Notes: generated by a model from the sequence alone, not told the origin. Positions 32,025 to 41,188 are shown, counted from the stretch's first letter. The stretch: 64,000 nucleotides of DNA from Ornithinicoccus hortensis (GCF_006716185.1 NZ_VFOP01000001.1:2914001-2978000), one strand, 5' to 3'. Made by a program: numbers and translations.

Positions 32025-32632
32025 GACGTGCCGGCACCCCGGCGCAGCCGCAGCGCCTGGAGCACGTAGTCGAGGCCGGTGACCACGGTGACGACCAGGG
32101 CGGCATACATCACCCACAGGCCCAGGGAGTGCAGGAAGCCGGTCAGCGGGAGGATGAGCAGCAACAGGCCCAGCCCCTGGAGGGCGGTCTTCAACTTGCC
32201 GCCGCGGCTGGCCGGGATGACCCCGATCCGGATCACCCAGAAGCGCAGCAGGGTGATCCCGAGCTCGCGGGCCAGGATGACGACGGTGATCCACCAGGGC
32301 AGGTCGCCCAGGATCGACAACCCGACCAGGGCCATCCCCATCAGCGCCTTGTCGGCGATCGGGTCGGCCACCTTACCGAAGTCGGTGACCAGTCCCCGGC
32401 GCCTGGCCAGGTCCCCGTCCAGCCAGTCGGTGGCGGTCGCGATCGAGAAGACCACGGCGGCCCAGATCCGCAACGCGGTCGACTCGCCGCCCTGGCTGAG
32501 CAGCAACCAGCCGAAGACCGGGACCAGGATCACCCGCAGCACGGTCAGCGCGTTGGGCAGGTTCCAGGGGCTGACCCGCTCGCTGCGGTCCGCCAGGTGG
32601 TCCGCGCCGCCGGCTGCCGACCCGGGGCTCAC
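32021..32632 (-). CDS. pgsA: CDP-diacylglycerol-glycerol-3-phosphate 3-phosphatidyltransferase
   Basis: 203 residues from GTG 32632. CDP-alcohol phosphotransferase motif D-G-x2-A-R-x8-G-x3-D-x3-D is visible as DGDLARRRGLVTDFGKVADPIAD in segments around residues 70-95. Several membrane helices. It makes phosphatidylglycerol phosphate in the inner membrane. Gene order rimO-pgsA-cinA-clgR supports the assignment; coupled by GTGA to cinA. Confidence 0.9.
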   Translation of the reverse strand: MSPGSAAGGADHLADRSERVSPWNLPNALTVLRVILVPVFGWLLLSQGGESTALRIWAAVVFSIATATDWLDGDLARRRGLVTDFGKVADPIADKALMGMALVGLSILGDLPWWITVVILARELGITLLRFWVIRIGVIPASRGGKLKTALQGLGLLLLILPLTGFLHSLGLWVMYAALVVTVVTGLDYVLQALRLRRGAGTS

Positions 32633-32645
32633 CGGAGCTCGCCCT

Positions 32646-34085
32646 TCATGAGGCCACCAGGTCCACTCCCTCGGTGCCCACAACCGTGGCGGTGACGATC
32701 TCACCGACGGCCACACCCGGCATACCGGTCAGGATGGTGACCCCGTCGACGTCCGGGCCCTGCTGCTCCGCCCGGCCGACGACCTCGCCGTCCCCGTCGG
32801 CGTCGACCTCCTCGACCAGGACGGACACGGTCTCGCCGATCCGTTCCTCGGCGCGCTGGGCGGTGAGCTGCTCGACCAGGTCGGTGACCTCGGTGACCCG
32901 CTCGGCGATAGTGGCCTGGTCCAGCTTCTGGCCATAGCCCTCTGCCTCGGTGCCGTCCTCGTCGGAGTAGCCGAAGACACCGACGACATCGAGCCGGGCC
33001 GCGTCCAGGAAGTCGGTCAGCTCGGCGACGTCGTCCTCGGTCTCTCCGGGGAATCCGACGATGACGTTGGAACGGATCCCGGCCCGCGGGAGGCGGGTGC
33101 GGACCTGCTCGAGCAGGCTGAGGAAGGACTCGCGGTCACCGAACCGGCGCATCCGGCGCAGCAGCGGGCCGGAGGCGTGCTGGAAGGAGATGTCGAAGTA
33201 GGGCACGACGCCGGGGGTGCCGGCCATCACGTCCAGCAGGTCGGGGCGGATCTCCGCGGGCTGCAGGTAGGAGACCCGCACCCGCTCGATGCCGTCGACC
33301 GCGGCGAGCTCGGGCAGCATCTTCTCCAGCAGCCGGAGGTCGCCGAGGTCCTTGCCGTATGAGGTGGTGTTCTCGCTGACCAGGAAGACCTCCTTGACGC
33401 CGCGCTCGGCGAGCCAGCGGGCCTCCTCGAGAATCTCGTGCGGTCGCCGGGAGACGAAGGAGCCCCGGAACATCGGGATCGCGCAGAAGGCGCACCGCCG
33501 GTCGCACCCGGACGCGATCTTCAGGGGTGCCCACGGTCGCCCGTCGAGCCGCGCCCGGACCACGGGCGGGCCGGACGCCGGACCGGCGGGTTGCTGGTGC
33601 CCGGGGAGTGCGATGCCCTCGATCCGCTCCTGGCGGGCCACCGGCGCGATCGGCAGCAGGGTGCGCCGGTCCCGCGGGGTGTGCGCGGCCGGTGCGTGCC
33701 CGTCGAGCACGGCCTGCAGGTTGGCCGACATGTCCTGGTAGGAGTCGAAGCCGAGCACCGCATCGGCCTCGGGCAGCTGGTCGGCCAGCTGGTTGCCGTA
33801 GCGCTCGGCCAGGCACCCCACGGCCACGACGGCCTTGGTGCGGGCGCTGCCCTTGAGGTCGCCGGCCTCCAGCAGCGCGTCGATCGAGTCCTTCTTGGCC
33901 TGCTCGACGAAGCCGCAGGTGTTGACGACCGCGACGTCGGCCTCCCCCGCGTCGTCGACCAGCTGCCAGCCCTCCGAGGCGAGCCGACCGGCCAACTCCT
34001 CGGAGTCGACCTCGTTGCGGGAGCAGCCCAGCGTCACCAGGGCCACGGTGCGCTGCGGCCGGGAGGTCTCGGTCGCCGAACTCAT
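32646..34085 (-). CDS. rimO: Ribosomal protein S12 methylthiotransferase RimO
   Basis: 479 residues. N-terminal MTTase domain with [13 protein letters not shown] and [16 protein letters not shown], both holding cluster-binding cysteines; radical-SAM motif CDRRCAFC near residue 195; C-terminal TRAM domain. It adds a methylthio group to an aspartate of S12. It is longer than E. coli RimO (441) because of a Pro/Gly linker around residues 140-175. ATG 34085 has AAGGTGG upstream. First gene of the leftward rimO-pgsA-cinA-clgR run. Confidence 0.92.
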   Translation of the reverse strand: MSSATETSRPQRTVALVTLGCSRNEVDSEELAGRLASEGWQLVDDAGEADVAVVNTCGFVEQAKKDSIDALLEAGDLKGSARTKAVVAVGCLAERYGNQLADQLPEADAVLGFDSYQDMSANLQAVLDGHAPAAHTPRDRRTLLPIAPVARQERIEGIALPGHQQPAGPASGPPVVRARLDGRPWAPLKIASGCDRRCAFCAIPMFRGSFVSRRPHEILEEARWLAERGVKEVFLVSENTTSYGKDLGDLRLLEKMLPELAAVDGIERVRVSYLQPAEIRPDLLDVMAGTPGVVPYFDISFQHASGPLLRRMRRFGDRESFLSLLEQVRTRLPRAGIRSNVIVGFPGETEDDVAELTDFLDAARLDVVGVFGYSDEDGTEAEGYGQKLDQATIAERVTEVTDLVEQLTAQRAEERIGETVSVLVEEVDADGDGEVVGRAEQQGPDVDGVTILTGMPGVAVGEIVTATVVGTEGVDLVAS

Positions 34086-34143
34086 ACCGCCACCTTATGG
34101 GCAGTTGGGGCGTGGCCCTGCCAGGCGGCGCTGTGCCGTGGCG

Positions 34144-34156
34144 TTGAATGGCCGTA
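34144..34156 (+). promoter_or_regulatory. -10-like element of a probable leaderless dipeptidase transcript
   Basis: TTGAAT (34144-34149) lies six bases before the ATG at 34156, with no Shine-Dalgarno. The start codon is embedded in a GTATGCC heptamer. Confidence 0.35.
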
Positions 34157-35304
34157 TGCCGACACCTGACACCTCCCCCTCCCTCGCCCGCGTGACCGCC
34201 CTGTTGCGCGATCACCCGTTGGTCGACGGGCACAACGACCTGCCCTGGGCGGCACGCAAACTGGTCGGCTACGACTTCGACGCGCTCGACATCGCGGGCG
34301 ACACCTCCGACCGGACACACACAGACCTGCCCCGGCTGGCGGCTGGGGGCGTCGGCGCCCAGTTCTGGTCGGTCTTCGTCCCGTCCGGCCTCAGCGGGGA
34401 CGACGCGGTGAGCGCGACGCTGGAACAGATCGACTGCGTGTACACCATGGCCGACCGGTATGCAGACCGGCTGGGACTGGCGAGGACCGCGGACGAGGTG
34501 GAGCAGGTCTTCGCCAGCGGCCGCGTCGCCTCGCTGATGGGCGCCGAGGGCGGCCACTCGATCCACAGCTCGCTCGGCACGCTGCGGATGCTGTACGCAC
34601 TGGGTGTGCGCTACCTGACCCTGACGCACAACGACAACACACCCTGGGCCGACAGCGCCACGGACGAGCCCGAGCACGGCGGGCTGACCGACTTCGGGCG
34701 GGACGTGGTCCGCGAGATGAACCGGCTCGGCATGTTGGTCGACCTCTCCCACGTCTCCGCCGACACGATGCGCGACGCCCTGGACACCACGACCGCGCCG
34801 GTTGTCTTCTCCCACTCCGGCGCCCGGGCGGTCTGCTCCTCCCCCAGGAACGTCCCGGACGACGTGCTCGAGCGGCTCGCCGGCAACGGCGGCACCTGTA
34901 TGGCGGTCTTCGTCCCGGCGTTCGTCTCCCAGGACTGTTGGGACTGGCGAGCCGAGGCGGGAGAGGCGGCCAGGGCGGCCGGGATCGCCCCCACCGACAT
35001 CGAGGCGTTCACGCCGTTCATGGCCTCCTACCAGGAGCAGCACCCACGGCCGGTGGCCACCATCGGGGACGTGGTGCGGCACATCGAGCACCTGCGCGAC
35101 GTGGCCGGGGTCGACCACATCGGGATCGGCGGGGACTACGACGGCACGGACGTGCTGCCGGACGGGCTGGAGGACGTCACCGGCTACCCGCGGCTGTTCG
35201 CCGCCCTGGCCGACCGCGGCTGGTCCGAGGCCGACCTGGTCAAGCTGGCCGGAGGCAACGTGCTGCGCACGCTGCGGGGCGCCGAGGACGTGGCGGGGGA
35301 CTAG
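34156..35304 (+). CDS. Membrane dipeptidase-type metallopeptidase (M19 family)
   Basis: 382 residues. Zinc-binding DGHND at residues 25-29, the bridging Glu in [13 protein letters not shown] near 135, LSHVSADTM near 200 and [13 protein letters not shown] near 220, and the late IGIGGDYDG motif near 320, all standard for renal dipeptidase-like enzymes. No signal peptide is seen, so it is likely cytoplasmic. It cleaves dipeptides, possibly with D-residues. Stand-alone gene; divergent from rimO across 70 bases. An in-frame GTG 18 bases upstream is an alternative start. Confidence 0.88.
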   Translation: MPTPDTSPSLARVTALLRDHPLVDGHNDLPWAARKLVGYDFDALDIAGDTSDRTHTDLPRLAAGGVGAQFWSVFVPSGLSGDDAVSATLEQIDCVYTMADRYADRLGLARTADEVEQVFASGRVASLMGAEGGHSIHSSLGTLRMLYALGVRYLTLTHNDNTPWADSATDEPEHGGLTDFGRDVVREMNRLGMLVDLSHVSADTMRDALDTTTAPVVFSHSGARAVCSSPRNVPDDVLERLAGNGGTCMAVFVPAFVSQDCWDWRAEAGEAARAAGIAPTDIEAFTPFMASYQEQHPRPVATIGDVVRHIEHLRDVAGVDHIGIGGDYDGTDVLPDGLEDVTGYPRLFAALADRGWSEADLVKLAGGNVLRTLRGAEDVAGD

Positions 35305-35377
35305 CCGGAGGCGGCGCACTCACCGGAAGGAGCGCACGCACCACAGGTGCAGCGCGGCCAGTCGACCAAGAGACAGC

Positions 35378-35420
35378 GTCAACATAGGTTGACACCATCA
35401 ACGAGTCAACCTATGTTGAC
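35378..35420 (+). promoter_or_regulatory. Double palindromic operator built into a strong, leaderless promoter
   Basis: Two 16-base dyads, GTCAACATAGGTTGAC (35378-35393) and GTCAACCTATGTTGAC (35405-35420), are exact reverse complements of each other, and each is itself GTCAAC-N4-GTTGAC. The promoter uses both: -35 TTGACA at 35389-35394 and -10 TATGTT at 35412-35417, spacer 17. The ATG of the HTH gene is six bases after the -10, so the mRNA should start at or near the start codon. A dimer bound to either dyad would block polymerase. Confidence 0.8.
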
Positions 35421-35423
35421 GGC

Positions 35424-35630
35424 ATGGATAGTTCCACCCTGGTTGGGACGGCTGCGGGCGATGACCCCCGGACCGGACTACGCGCGGTCAAGGCGCTGCG
35501 CCAGCTCCTCGAGCAGCTCGAGGCGGCGCAGGTCCGACGCGCCCGGGCGCAGGGCTGGTCCTGGCAGGAGATTGCCGAGGTCCTCCAGGTGAGCAAGCAG
35601 GCGGTCCACCGCAAGCACCGGAACAGCTGA
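35424..35630 (+). CDS. Small helix-turn-helix regulator
   Basis: 68 residues. A helical N-terminal segment (LRAVKALRQLLEQLEAAQVRRAR) probably dimerises; the C-terminus WSWQEIAEVLQVSKQAVHRKH is a clear HTH of the kind found in short regulators. No ribosome-binding site; the start is placed right after a -10 element. It lies 44 bases upstream of a Clp-N-domain gene and directly behind a double operator, so it is most likely an autorepressor controlling the two-gene unit. Confidence 0.82.
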   Translation: MDSSTLVGTAAGDDPRTGLRAVKALRQLLEQLEAAQVRRARAQGWSWQEIAEVLQVSKQAVHRKHRNS

Positions 35631-35674
35631 GCCGGACCTGTTCCCACCGGGACCTGGGTCAGGAGGAGGAAGAC

Positions 35675-36205
35675 ATGTTCGAACGATTCAGCCGGGCCGC
35701 CAAGGCGGCGGTGAAGGCCGCGCAGGGCGTCGCGGCACAGGACCGAGCGGCCGAGGTCCGACCCGAGCACCTGATGCGTGGCGTGCTGGCCGAGGACGCC
35801 CTGGTCAGCGCCCTGTTGGACCACCTGGGCACCAATGCTGCATCCGTGCAGGAGGCGCTGGACCGGCGCGCCAGGCGCTTCCCCGACGGCCTCGACGCCG
35901 ACGACGCGTCCGCCCTGCAGTCGATCGGGATCGACCTGGCCGAGATCACCGCGAAGCTCGGCCCGGATCTCGCTCCCCCACGTCGCGGCAGCAACCCGCC
36001 GTACTCACGGGGCGCCAAGAAAGCGCTTGAGCTGGCGCTGCGGGAAGCGATCAACCTGGGCGATCGGTCGATCGGCGGCGAGCACCTGCTGTTGGGCCTG
36101 GCCCGCGGCGGCGACCGCACGGTCGCCGATGCGTTGGCGGACTGCGGCCTGGACCTCCCCACGATCCGCTCGGCCGTCGTGGAGCGCCACCGCGCGGCGG
36201 GCTGA
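35675..36205 (+). CDS. Stand-alone Clp N-terminal (Clp_N) domain protein
   Basis: 176 residues, with AGGAGGAGG before the ATG. Two Clp_N repeats: VRPEHLMRGVLAED near residue 30 and IGGEHLLLGLARGGD near 128, each within an amphipathic helical bundle, but no AAA+ domain and no ClpP-binding loop. In ClpC this domain binds adaptors and substrates. A free copy could act as adaptor, decoy or competitor for ClpC/ClpA. The upstream HTH gene and double operator suggest that its level is tightly controlled. A charged loop (PPRRGSNPPYSRGAKK) links the repeats. Confidence 0.85.
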   Translation: MFERFSRAAKAAVKAAQGVAAQDRAAEVRPEHLMRGVLAEDALVSALLDHLGTNAASVQEALDRRARRFPDGLDADDASALQSIGIDLAEITAKLGPDLAPPRRGSNPPYSRGAKKALELALREAINLGDRSIGGEHLLLGLARGGDRTVADALADCGLDLPTIRSAVVERHRAAG

Positions 36206-36220
36206 CCGCGTGGGCTCGCA

Positions 36221-36847
36221 TCAACCCAGGTGGTCCACCCTGTTCAGCGCCACCACCTGGCGGTTGTGGAAGAAGTCGTCCTCCCGCAGGTGGGTGATCC
36301 CGCCGCTCGTGGCGCGGAAGGCGACGTAGCCGGCGGCCTCGATCGGCATCCCGATCCAGGCCGCCACCACGAAGGTGAGCGCTCCTCCGTGGGTCACGAC
36401 CACCTGGTGCGGGCAGTCCCGTGCGGTGATCGTGTCCATCGCCCGGTAGATCCGGGTGGCGAGGTCGAGCTTGGTCTCGGCGCCGGCGATCCCCTCGTCG
36501 TGGTCCATCCGCTCCCCCGTGGCCGGCGGTGGCACGAAGCGCTCGTCGAGCCAGGCCTGCGGTCGCCCGCCGGCCTCGCCGTAGGACTTCTCCCGCAGGT
36601 CCGGCAGCAGGACGGGCTGCACCCCGAGGGCCGCACCGATGGGTTCGGCGGTCTCGACGGTGCGCCGCAGGTCCGAGCTGAACAGTTCGGTGGAGCCGCC
36701 CGCGGGCACCAGGTCCCGGATGGCCGCTGCCGCGGCCGCGGCCTGTTGCCGCCCACGGGGCGTGAGGGCGGAGTCGAACCAGCCACCGACCACCCCGTCG
36801 GTGTGGTGGCTGGCCTCTGGGTGGGTGACGACGTAGAGGTCTCGCAT
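36221..36847 (-). CDS. Histidine phosphatase (phosphoglycerate mutase-like) with altered RHG motif
   Basis: 208 residues from ATG 36847. The second half of the active site is normal ([15 protein letters not shown] near residue 60; [11 protein letters not shown] near 150). At the N-terminus, where the phosphate-binding R-H-G normally stands, the sequence is [10 protein letters not shown]: the catalytic His is kept but the Arg is Thr and Gly is Pro. A long insertion with [14 protein letters not shown] lies in the middle. It belongs to the cytoplasmic histidine-phosphatase superfamily; substrate unknown. Convergent with the Clp_N gene, divergent from the DGPF gene. Confidence 0.8.
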   Translation of the reverse strand: MRDLYVVTHPEASHHTDGVVGGWFDSALTPRGRQQAAAAAAAIRDLVPAGGSTELFSSDLRRTVETAEPIGAALGVQPVLLPDLREKSYGEAGGRPQAWLDERFVPPPATGERMDHDEGIAGAETKLDLATRIYRAMDTITARDCPHQVVVTHGGALTFVVAAWIGMPIEAAGYVAFRATSGGITHLREDDFFHNRQVVALNRVDHLG

Positions 36848-36858
36848 GGCCCGCCCCA

Positions 36859-36883
36859 GTATGCCGGGACCGGCACGGCATAC
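36859..36883. repeat. Perfect inverted repeat made of two GTATGCC heptamers
   Basis: GTATGCCG (36859-36866) and CGGCATAC (36876-36883) flank a 9-base spacer in the divergent intergenic region. It could be an operator for either neighbour, or simply two copies of the window-wide heptamer in opposite orientation. Confidence 0.5.
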
Positions 36884-36904
36884 GTGATGCTCGATGGCCG
36901 TGCC

Positions 36905-36931
36905 TGTCGATTCTTCCGGTGCTGGCACGTC
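36905..36931 (+). promoter_or_regulatory. ECF42-type promoter
   Basis: TGTCGA (36905-36910), a 17-base spacer, then CGTC (36928-36931). This matches the promoter reported for ECF42 sigma factors in Streptomyces venezuelae (TGTCGA in the -35 region and CG(A/T)C in the -10). It lies 46 bases before the first DGPF gene, whose operon ends with an ECF42-type sigma gene, implying autoregulation. Confidence 0.65.
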
Positions 36932-36976
36932 ATGCTGGTGGGAGCGCCCCGGCTCCCCCGAGACGAAGGAGCACCG

Positions 36977-37351
36977 ATGTCGGACGACTACCTGGTCCTG
37001 CTGCCCGATGACGAGGACCGCTGGGCCGACGCGCCACCGGAGGTGCGGCAGGAGACCTACCAGCGGCACGTGGAGTTCGCCCGGCTGCTGGCCGAACGCG
37101 GCCACACCGTCCTCGGGGGTGCCGAGCTGGAGCACTCCCGGGAGGCCCGCGTCGTGCGGGGCACGCTCGACGACATCCAGGTCACCCAGGGGCCGTACGC
37201 GGAGACGGTCGAGCAGCTCAGCGGCTACTACCTGGGGCGCTCCGACGACCTGGACGACCTGCTGCAGGTGTGCGGCCTCCTCGCCGGACCGGACGCCGTG
37301 GAGGTGCGCCGGGTGGTGCCGGACAGCGACCCGGCCGCGGGGCAGCGATGA
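36977..37351 (+). CDS. DGPF/YCII-domain protein
   Basis: 124 residues. ATG 36977 with AAGGAG. YCII-related fold: [13 protein letters not shown], then [20 protein letters not shown] with QGPYAE in place of the DGPF motif. These small dimeric alpha/beta proteins are near-universal neighbours of ECF41/42-type sigma factors, but their biochemical role is unresolved. It overlaps the next DGPF gene by 4 bases (ATGA). The N-terminus has an unusual acidic stretch ([14 protein letters not shown]). Confidence 0.85.
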   Translation: MSDDYLVLLPDDEDRWADAPPEVRQETYQRHVEFARLLAERGHTVLGGAELEHSREARVVRGTLDDIQVTQGPYAETVEQLSGYYLGRSDDLDDLLQVCGLLAGPDAVEVRRVVPDSDPAAGQR

Positions 37352-37710
37352 AATACCTGCTGCTGATGTATGGCGACGAGAGCGTCTGGGAGGAGGGCAC
37401 CCCCGAGGAGCAGCAGGCCTGGTTGGCGGCCCACGACCGGTTCGACGCGGCGGTCCGGCAGCGGGCCCGGATGCTCGGCGGTGAGGCCCTGGCCGGCAGC
37501 GCCACGTCGACGATGCTCGCGCCGCAGGACGGTGGGGGCCGGCGCGAGGTCACCGAGGGCCCGTTCGCCGAGACGGTGGAGCAACTGGGTGGCTACTACG
37601 TGGTCGAGGCGGCCGACCTGGACCTGATGATCGAGTTGTGTCACGAACTCCCGGACTACTACCGGCTGGAGATCCGGCCGATCGTCGAGTTCGACCCCGA
37701 GGGCCCCTGA
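37348..37710 (+). CDS. DGPF/YCII-domain protein, second copy
   Basis: 120 residues. It starts with the canonical [12 protein letters not shown] and carries [19 protein letters not shown], a near-standard DGPF signature. It is closer to the family consensus than its upstream neighbour, with which it was probably generated by duplication. ATGA overlap before it and a 3-base gap to the sigma gene after it show one transcript. It may be a sensor or enzyme partner for the sigma factor; unproven. Confidence 0.88.
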   Translation: MKYLLLMYGDESVWEEGTPEEQQAWLAAHDRFDAAVRQRARMLGGEALAGSATSTMLAPQDGGGRREVTEGPFAETVEQLGGYYVVEAADLDLMIELCHELPDYYRLEIRPIVEFDPEGP

Positions 37711-37713
37711 CCG

Positions 37714-38991
37714 GTGCCGACGACGGGGGACACGGAGTCCGGTCACGCGCTCGAGGCCGCCTGGCGGGAGCACTGGTCGCGGCTGCTGGCCCTCCTGGTC
37801 GCCCGGTACCGCCGGCTGGACCTGGCCGAGGACGGCCTCGGCGACGCCTTCGCCGCGGCGGCCCAGCACTGGCCGACCGAGGGGGTGCCCGCGAATCCGC
37901 CCGCCTGGCTGCTGACCGCCGCCCGTCGGCGGGTCACCGACCGGCTGCGGGCCGAGGCGGTCGCCGCGCGCAAGGAGCCGCTCCTGGTCGTCGACGCCGA
38001 CCTCAGTCACCGGGCCCAGCAACCACGGGCCGGCACGGGTGAGGAGATCCCGGACGAGCGACTCCGACTCGTCCTGCTGTGCGCCCACCCCGCCCTCTCC
38101 CCCGAGTCCTCCAGCATGCTGACGCTGCGCCTGGTCATCGGCCTGACGGTGCCGGACATCGCCCGGCTGTTCCTCGCCCGGGACTCCGCCGTCGCCGCGC
38201 GGATCACCCGCGCCAAGCGCCGCATCGTGGCCACCGGTATGCCGTTCGCCCTCCCCGCGCGGCAGGACCTCGCCGCCCGGGTCAACCGCGTCGCGGACGT
38301 CGCCTACCTGTCCTTCACGGCCGGGTACGTGCCGGGGCCGGGGGCCGACCTCTTCCGGGCGGACCTGGCGGGTGAGGCGCTGCGGCTGCTCCGCGTGGTC
38401 CGCGAGGTGACCGAACCGACGCCGACGGTGGACCTCGTGCTGGCCCTGACGCTGCTGCAGCACTCGCGGCGGGACGCGCGCGTCGACCCGCGGACCGGCG
38501 ACCTCGTGCTGCTGCCCGACCAGGACCGGTCCCGGTGGCACCGGGCCGAGATCACCGAGGCGCTGGACCTGCTCGCGCCCTACCTGGAGGCCCCGCCCGC
38601 CCCGGGAGCCGGCGGGGTCCGCCTGTTGGAGGCACTGATCGCGGCCGAGCACGCCCTGGCGCTCACCGCCCACCAGACCCGCTGGGACCGGATCGCCGAC
38701 TATTACGACCAGTTGGAGCGGCTCACCGGCTCACCCGTCGTGCGGCTGAACCGGGCCGTCGCCGTCGCGGAGGCGCAGGGCCCCGCCGCCGGGCTGGCCC
38801 TGCTGGACGGGTTGCCTCCCGGCGGCGACCCGCACCGCCTTCCCGCCGTGCGGGCCGAGCTGCTAGCCCGGTGCGGGCGTGTGGAGGCGGCGGCCGCGGC
38901 ATACGACGAGGCCATCGCGCTGTGCCGCAACGAGGTGGAGCGGGTCCACCTCGAGCAGCGGGCGCAGCAACTGCACCGGGAGGGCCGCTAG
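37714..38991 (+). CDS. ECF42-type RNA polymerase sigma factor with C-terminal TPR-like domain
   Basis: 425 residues, about double a normal ECF sigma. Sigma region 2 spans roughly residues 10-80, region 4 roughly 110-165 with PDERLRLVLLCAHPALSPES and LTVPDIARLFL, then a 250-residue extension (VADVAYLSFTAGY through the end) of helical TPR-like repeats, as in ECF42. The extension is required for activity in the characterised member. No anti-sigma gene is present, which is also typical. Regulation is probably through the TGTCGA/CGTC promoter upstream of the DGPF genes. Confidence 0.88.
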   Translation: MPTTGDTESGHALEAAWREHWSRLLALLVARYRRLDLAEDGLGDAFAAAAQHWPTEGVPANPPAWLLTAARRRVTDRLRAEAVAARKEPLLVVDADLSHRAQQPRAGTGEEIPDERLRLVLLCAHPALSPESSSMLTLRLVIGLTVPDIARLFLARDSAVAARITRAKRRIVATGMPFALPARQDLAARVNRVADVAYLSFTAGYVPGPGADLFRADLAGEALRLLRVVREVTEPTPTVDLVLALTLLQHSRRDARVDPRTGDLVLLPDQDRSRWHRAEITEALDLLAPYLEAPPAPGAGGVRLLEALIAAEHALALTAHQTRWDRIADYYDQLERLTGSPVVRLNRAVAVAEAQGPAAGLALLDGLPPGGDPHRLPAVRAELLARCGRVEAAAAAYDEAIALCRNEVERVHLEQRAQQLHREGR

Positions 38992-39007
38992 ACCAGCCTC
39001 CCCTGGA

Positions 39008-39038
39008 GACGTGCTGCGGCACGAGGCACGTGCTGCGG
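39008..39038. terminator. Possible weak hairpin between convergent genes
   Basis: ACGTGC and GCACGT arms around an 11-base loop lie in the 52-base gap between the sigma gene and the leftward YhgE gene; a smaller CGTGC/GCACG hairpin is nested. No T-tract. Confidence 0.3.
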
Positions 39039-39043
39039 CCGGG

Positions 39044-41188
39044 TCAGGGCGGGGTCAGCACCGGGTGCAGGTCCTTCATCCGGAACCGCTGCAGCCGGCG
39101 CACCGCGAGGGTGCACAGCACCATGGTGACCAGGGTGATCACGGCGAGTACCAGGACGTCCCGCACCAGCCGGTCGGCTGGGCCGCCGGAGATCACGATC
39201 CGGAAGCCGTCGATGAGGTAGGTCATCGGCAGCACCGGTGCGATGGCCGAGAAGAACTCCGGGAGCAGCGCGGACGGGTAGGTGCCGCCGGAGGACGGCA
39301 GCTGCAGGATCAGCAGCACCAGCGTCAGCGCGGACGCCACGCTGCCCAGGGCCGTGCGCAGCAGGTGCGCCACGGCCGAGAAGCACAACGCACCGAGCGT
39401 GGTCAGACCGAGCAGGGCCGCCGGCCGCACCGGGTCCAGGCCGAGGGTGAACCACACGGTGAGGACCATCAGGAGCGCGCCGAGCACCGCGATCGTCCCG
39501 ATCGGGATCCAGGCGGTCAGCGCCAGGCGGACCGCGTTGGCCCGACCGCTGAGCACCCGGGGCGAGATCGGGCGGACCACCATGAACACCGAGATGCCGA
39601 ACACCCACAACGCGATCGCGAAGAACATCGGCGCCACGCCGCGGCCGTAGTACGTCGCCGGGTTGTCCACCGTCATCTCCACGTCCGTCGGGGAGGCCAG
39701 CACCGAGGCCGCGGTGTCCTGCTCCTGCTGGGTGTAGACCGGGAGGCGGTCGACGCCGTCCGCCAGCCCTTCGGCTAGCTGGTGCGCCCCGTCCTGCAAC
39801 TGGCCCAGGCCCTCCGACAGGTCGGCGCTGCCGTCGCGCAGCTGCCCGAGCCCCTCGGACAACTGGTCCAGCCCATCGGCCAGTTCGGCGCTGCCGGGGG
39901 CCAGCTCCTGCAGACCGATGAGCAGCTGGGTGCTCCCGGCATGCGCCTGCCCGACGCCGGAGTGCAGGTCGGCCGCCCCCGCCGCCACCTGCTGGGCGCC
40001 GTCATCGAGCGCGACGAGGCTGTCGTGGGCGGCGTCCAGCTTCGCCGCGAAGTCGTTGTCCCGGATCCGGGCGTCGATCCGGGCCGCGGTGTCCGCGATG
40101 GCCTGGGCCCGCTCGTCGATGTCGCCGGTGCGACCGTCCACCCGGTCCACCACCTCCGTGATCTGCTGCCACGCCGGGTCGTCGGCGAGCTCGGGATAGC
40201 GCTCCTCCAGGTCGGCCATCTCGGCCCGGATCGCCTCGACGTCCCCGTCGAGCTGGCCGGTCAGCTCCGCGACGGCCTCGCTCACCGCCACCGCGTCCCC
40301 CGAGATCTGCTCGGCCTCCTCCTGCAGGGCGGGCAGGTCCTCCTGGAGCTGTTCCAGCGGGGGCAGCACCGTGGCGTTCAGCTCGCTGGTGCCGGCGGCG
40401 ACCTGGCCGGCGCCGTCCTTGAGCGCGGCCGAGCCCTCCTCCAGCTGGGCCAGTCCGGTGTCCAGCTCGGCCGCGCCGTCCCGCGCGGCGGCCACCCCGT
40501 CCGCGACCTGGTGCCCGCCGTCGGCGGCCGTGCTGGCGGCGTCGTCGGCCTCCGCGGCGCCGGCTGCCAGCTCGGCGGCGCCCAGGGCGGCCTCGTCCAG
40601 CCCGTCGGCCAGCTGCGTGCCGCCGTCGCTGGCCTCCTGCATGCCGGCCCGGATCTGGTCCAGGTTGGCGAACACCGCGTCGAAGTAGGACTCGATCGCC
40701 GAGGCGTCGATGGACCGTTCGATGCTGTCCTGGGCACGGGCGGTGATCGACCCGATGACGAAGCCGTTGGCGTCGTCGGTGCGCAGGTCGACGCGGGCCC
40801 GCTGCGGGTCGTCGCCCGCCCCGCTGACCAGGTTGGCCGAGAAGTCCGGCGGCACGGTGACGGTCATGTAGTAGCGCCCGTCGCGCAGGCCCTGCGCGGC
40901 GTCCACCTCGTCGGTGAACTGCCAGGCGAAGGCCGGGTCCTCCTGCAACGACGCGACGAAGTCGTCCCCCGCGGTGACGGTCCGGTCCCCCACCGTCGCC
41001 GGCTGGTCCTGGTTGACGACCGCCACCGGGAGCCGGTCCAGCTTGCCGTAGGGGTCCCAGTTCGCGGTGAGGTAGATGGCGCCGTAGAGCAGCGGGACGA
41101 TGAGCACGAAGCCCAGCGCCAGGCGGGGCAGGCTGCCCCGAAAACGGCGCAGCTCGAACCGGGCGAGACGGGCTGCAGGGAAGGGCAT
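39044..41188 (-). CDS. YhgE/Pip-domain membrane protein
   Basis: 714 residues from ATG 41188. One N-terminal membrane helix (LALGFVLIVPLLYGAIYLT near residue 25), a ~450-residue extracytoplasmic region, then five membrane helices at the C-terminus, the ABC-2 permease-like layout of YhgE/Pip proteins. The outer region is a long series of heptad-like repeats (LADGLDEAALGAAELAAG, LAPGSAELADGLDQLSEG and similar) that form coiled coils. VAVVNQDQPATV near 60 is a family hallmark. Relatives include the phage-infection protein Pip and ESX-linked proteins. The partner gene upstream encodes a degenerate ATPase; TGATG coupling. Confidence 0.86.
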   Translation of the reverse strand: MPFPAARLARFELRRFRGSLPRLALGFVLIVPLLYGAIYLTANWDPYGKLDRLPVAVVNQDQPATVGDRTVTAGDDFVASLQEDPAFAWQFTDEVDAAQGLRDGRYYMTVTVPPDFSANLVSGAGDDPQRARVDLRTDDANGFVIGSITARAQDSIERSIDASAIESYFDAVFANLDQIRAGMQEASDGGTQLADGLDEAALGAAELAAGAAEADDAASTAADGGHQVADGVAAARDGAAELDTGLAQLEEGSAALKDGAGQVAAGTSELNATVLPPLEQLQEDLPALQEEAEQISGDAVAVSEAVAELTGQLDGDVEAIRAEMADLEERYPELADDPAWQQITEVVDRVDGRTGDIDERAQAIADTAARIDARIRDNDFAAKLDAAHDSLVALDDGAQQVAAGAADLHSGVGQAHAGSTQLLIGLQELAPGSAELADGLDQLSEGLGQLRDGSADLSEGLGQLQDGAHQLAEGLADGVDRLPVYTQQEQDTAASVLASPTDVEMTVDNPATYYGRGVAPMFFAIALWVFGISVFMVVRPISPRVLSGRANAVRLALTAWIPIGTIAVLGALLMVLTVWFTLGLDPVRPAALLGLTTLGALCFSAVAHLLRTALGSVASALTLVLLILQLPSSGGTYPSALLPEFFSAIAPVLPMTYLIDGFRIVISGGPADRLVRDVLVLAVITLVTMVLCTLAVRRLQRFRMKDLHPVLTPP

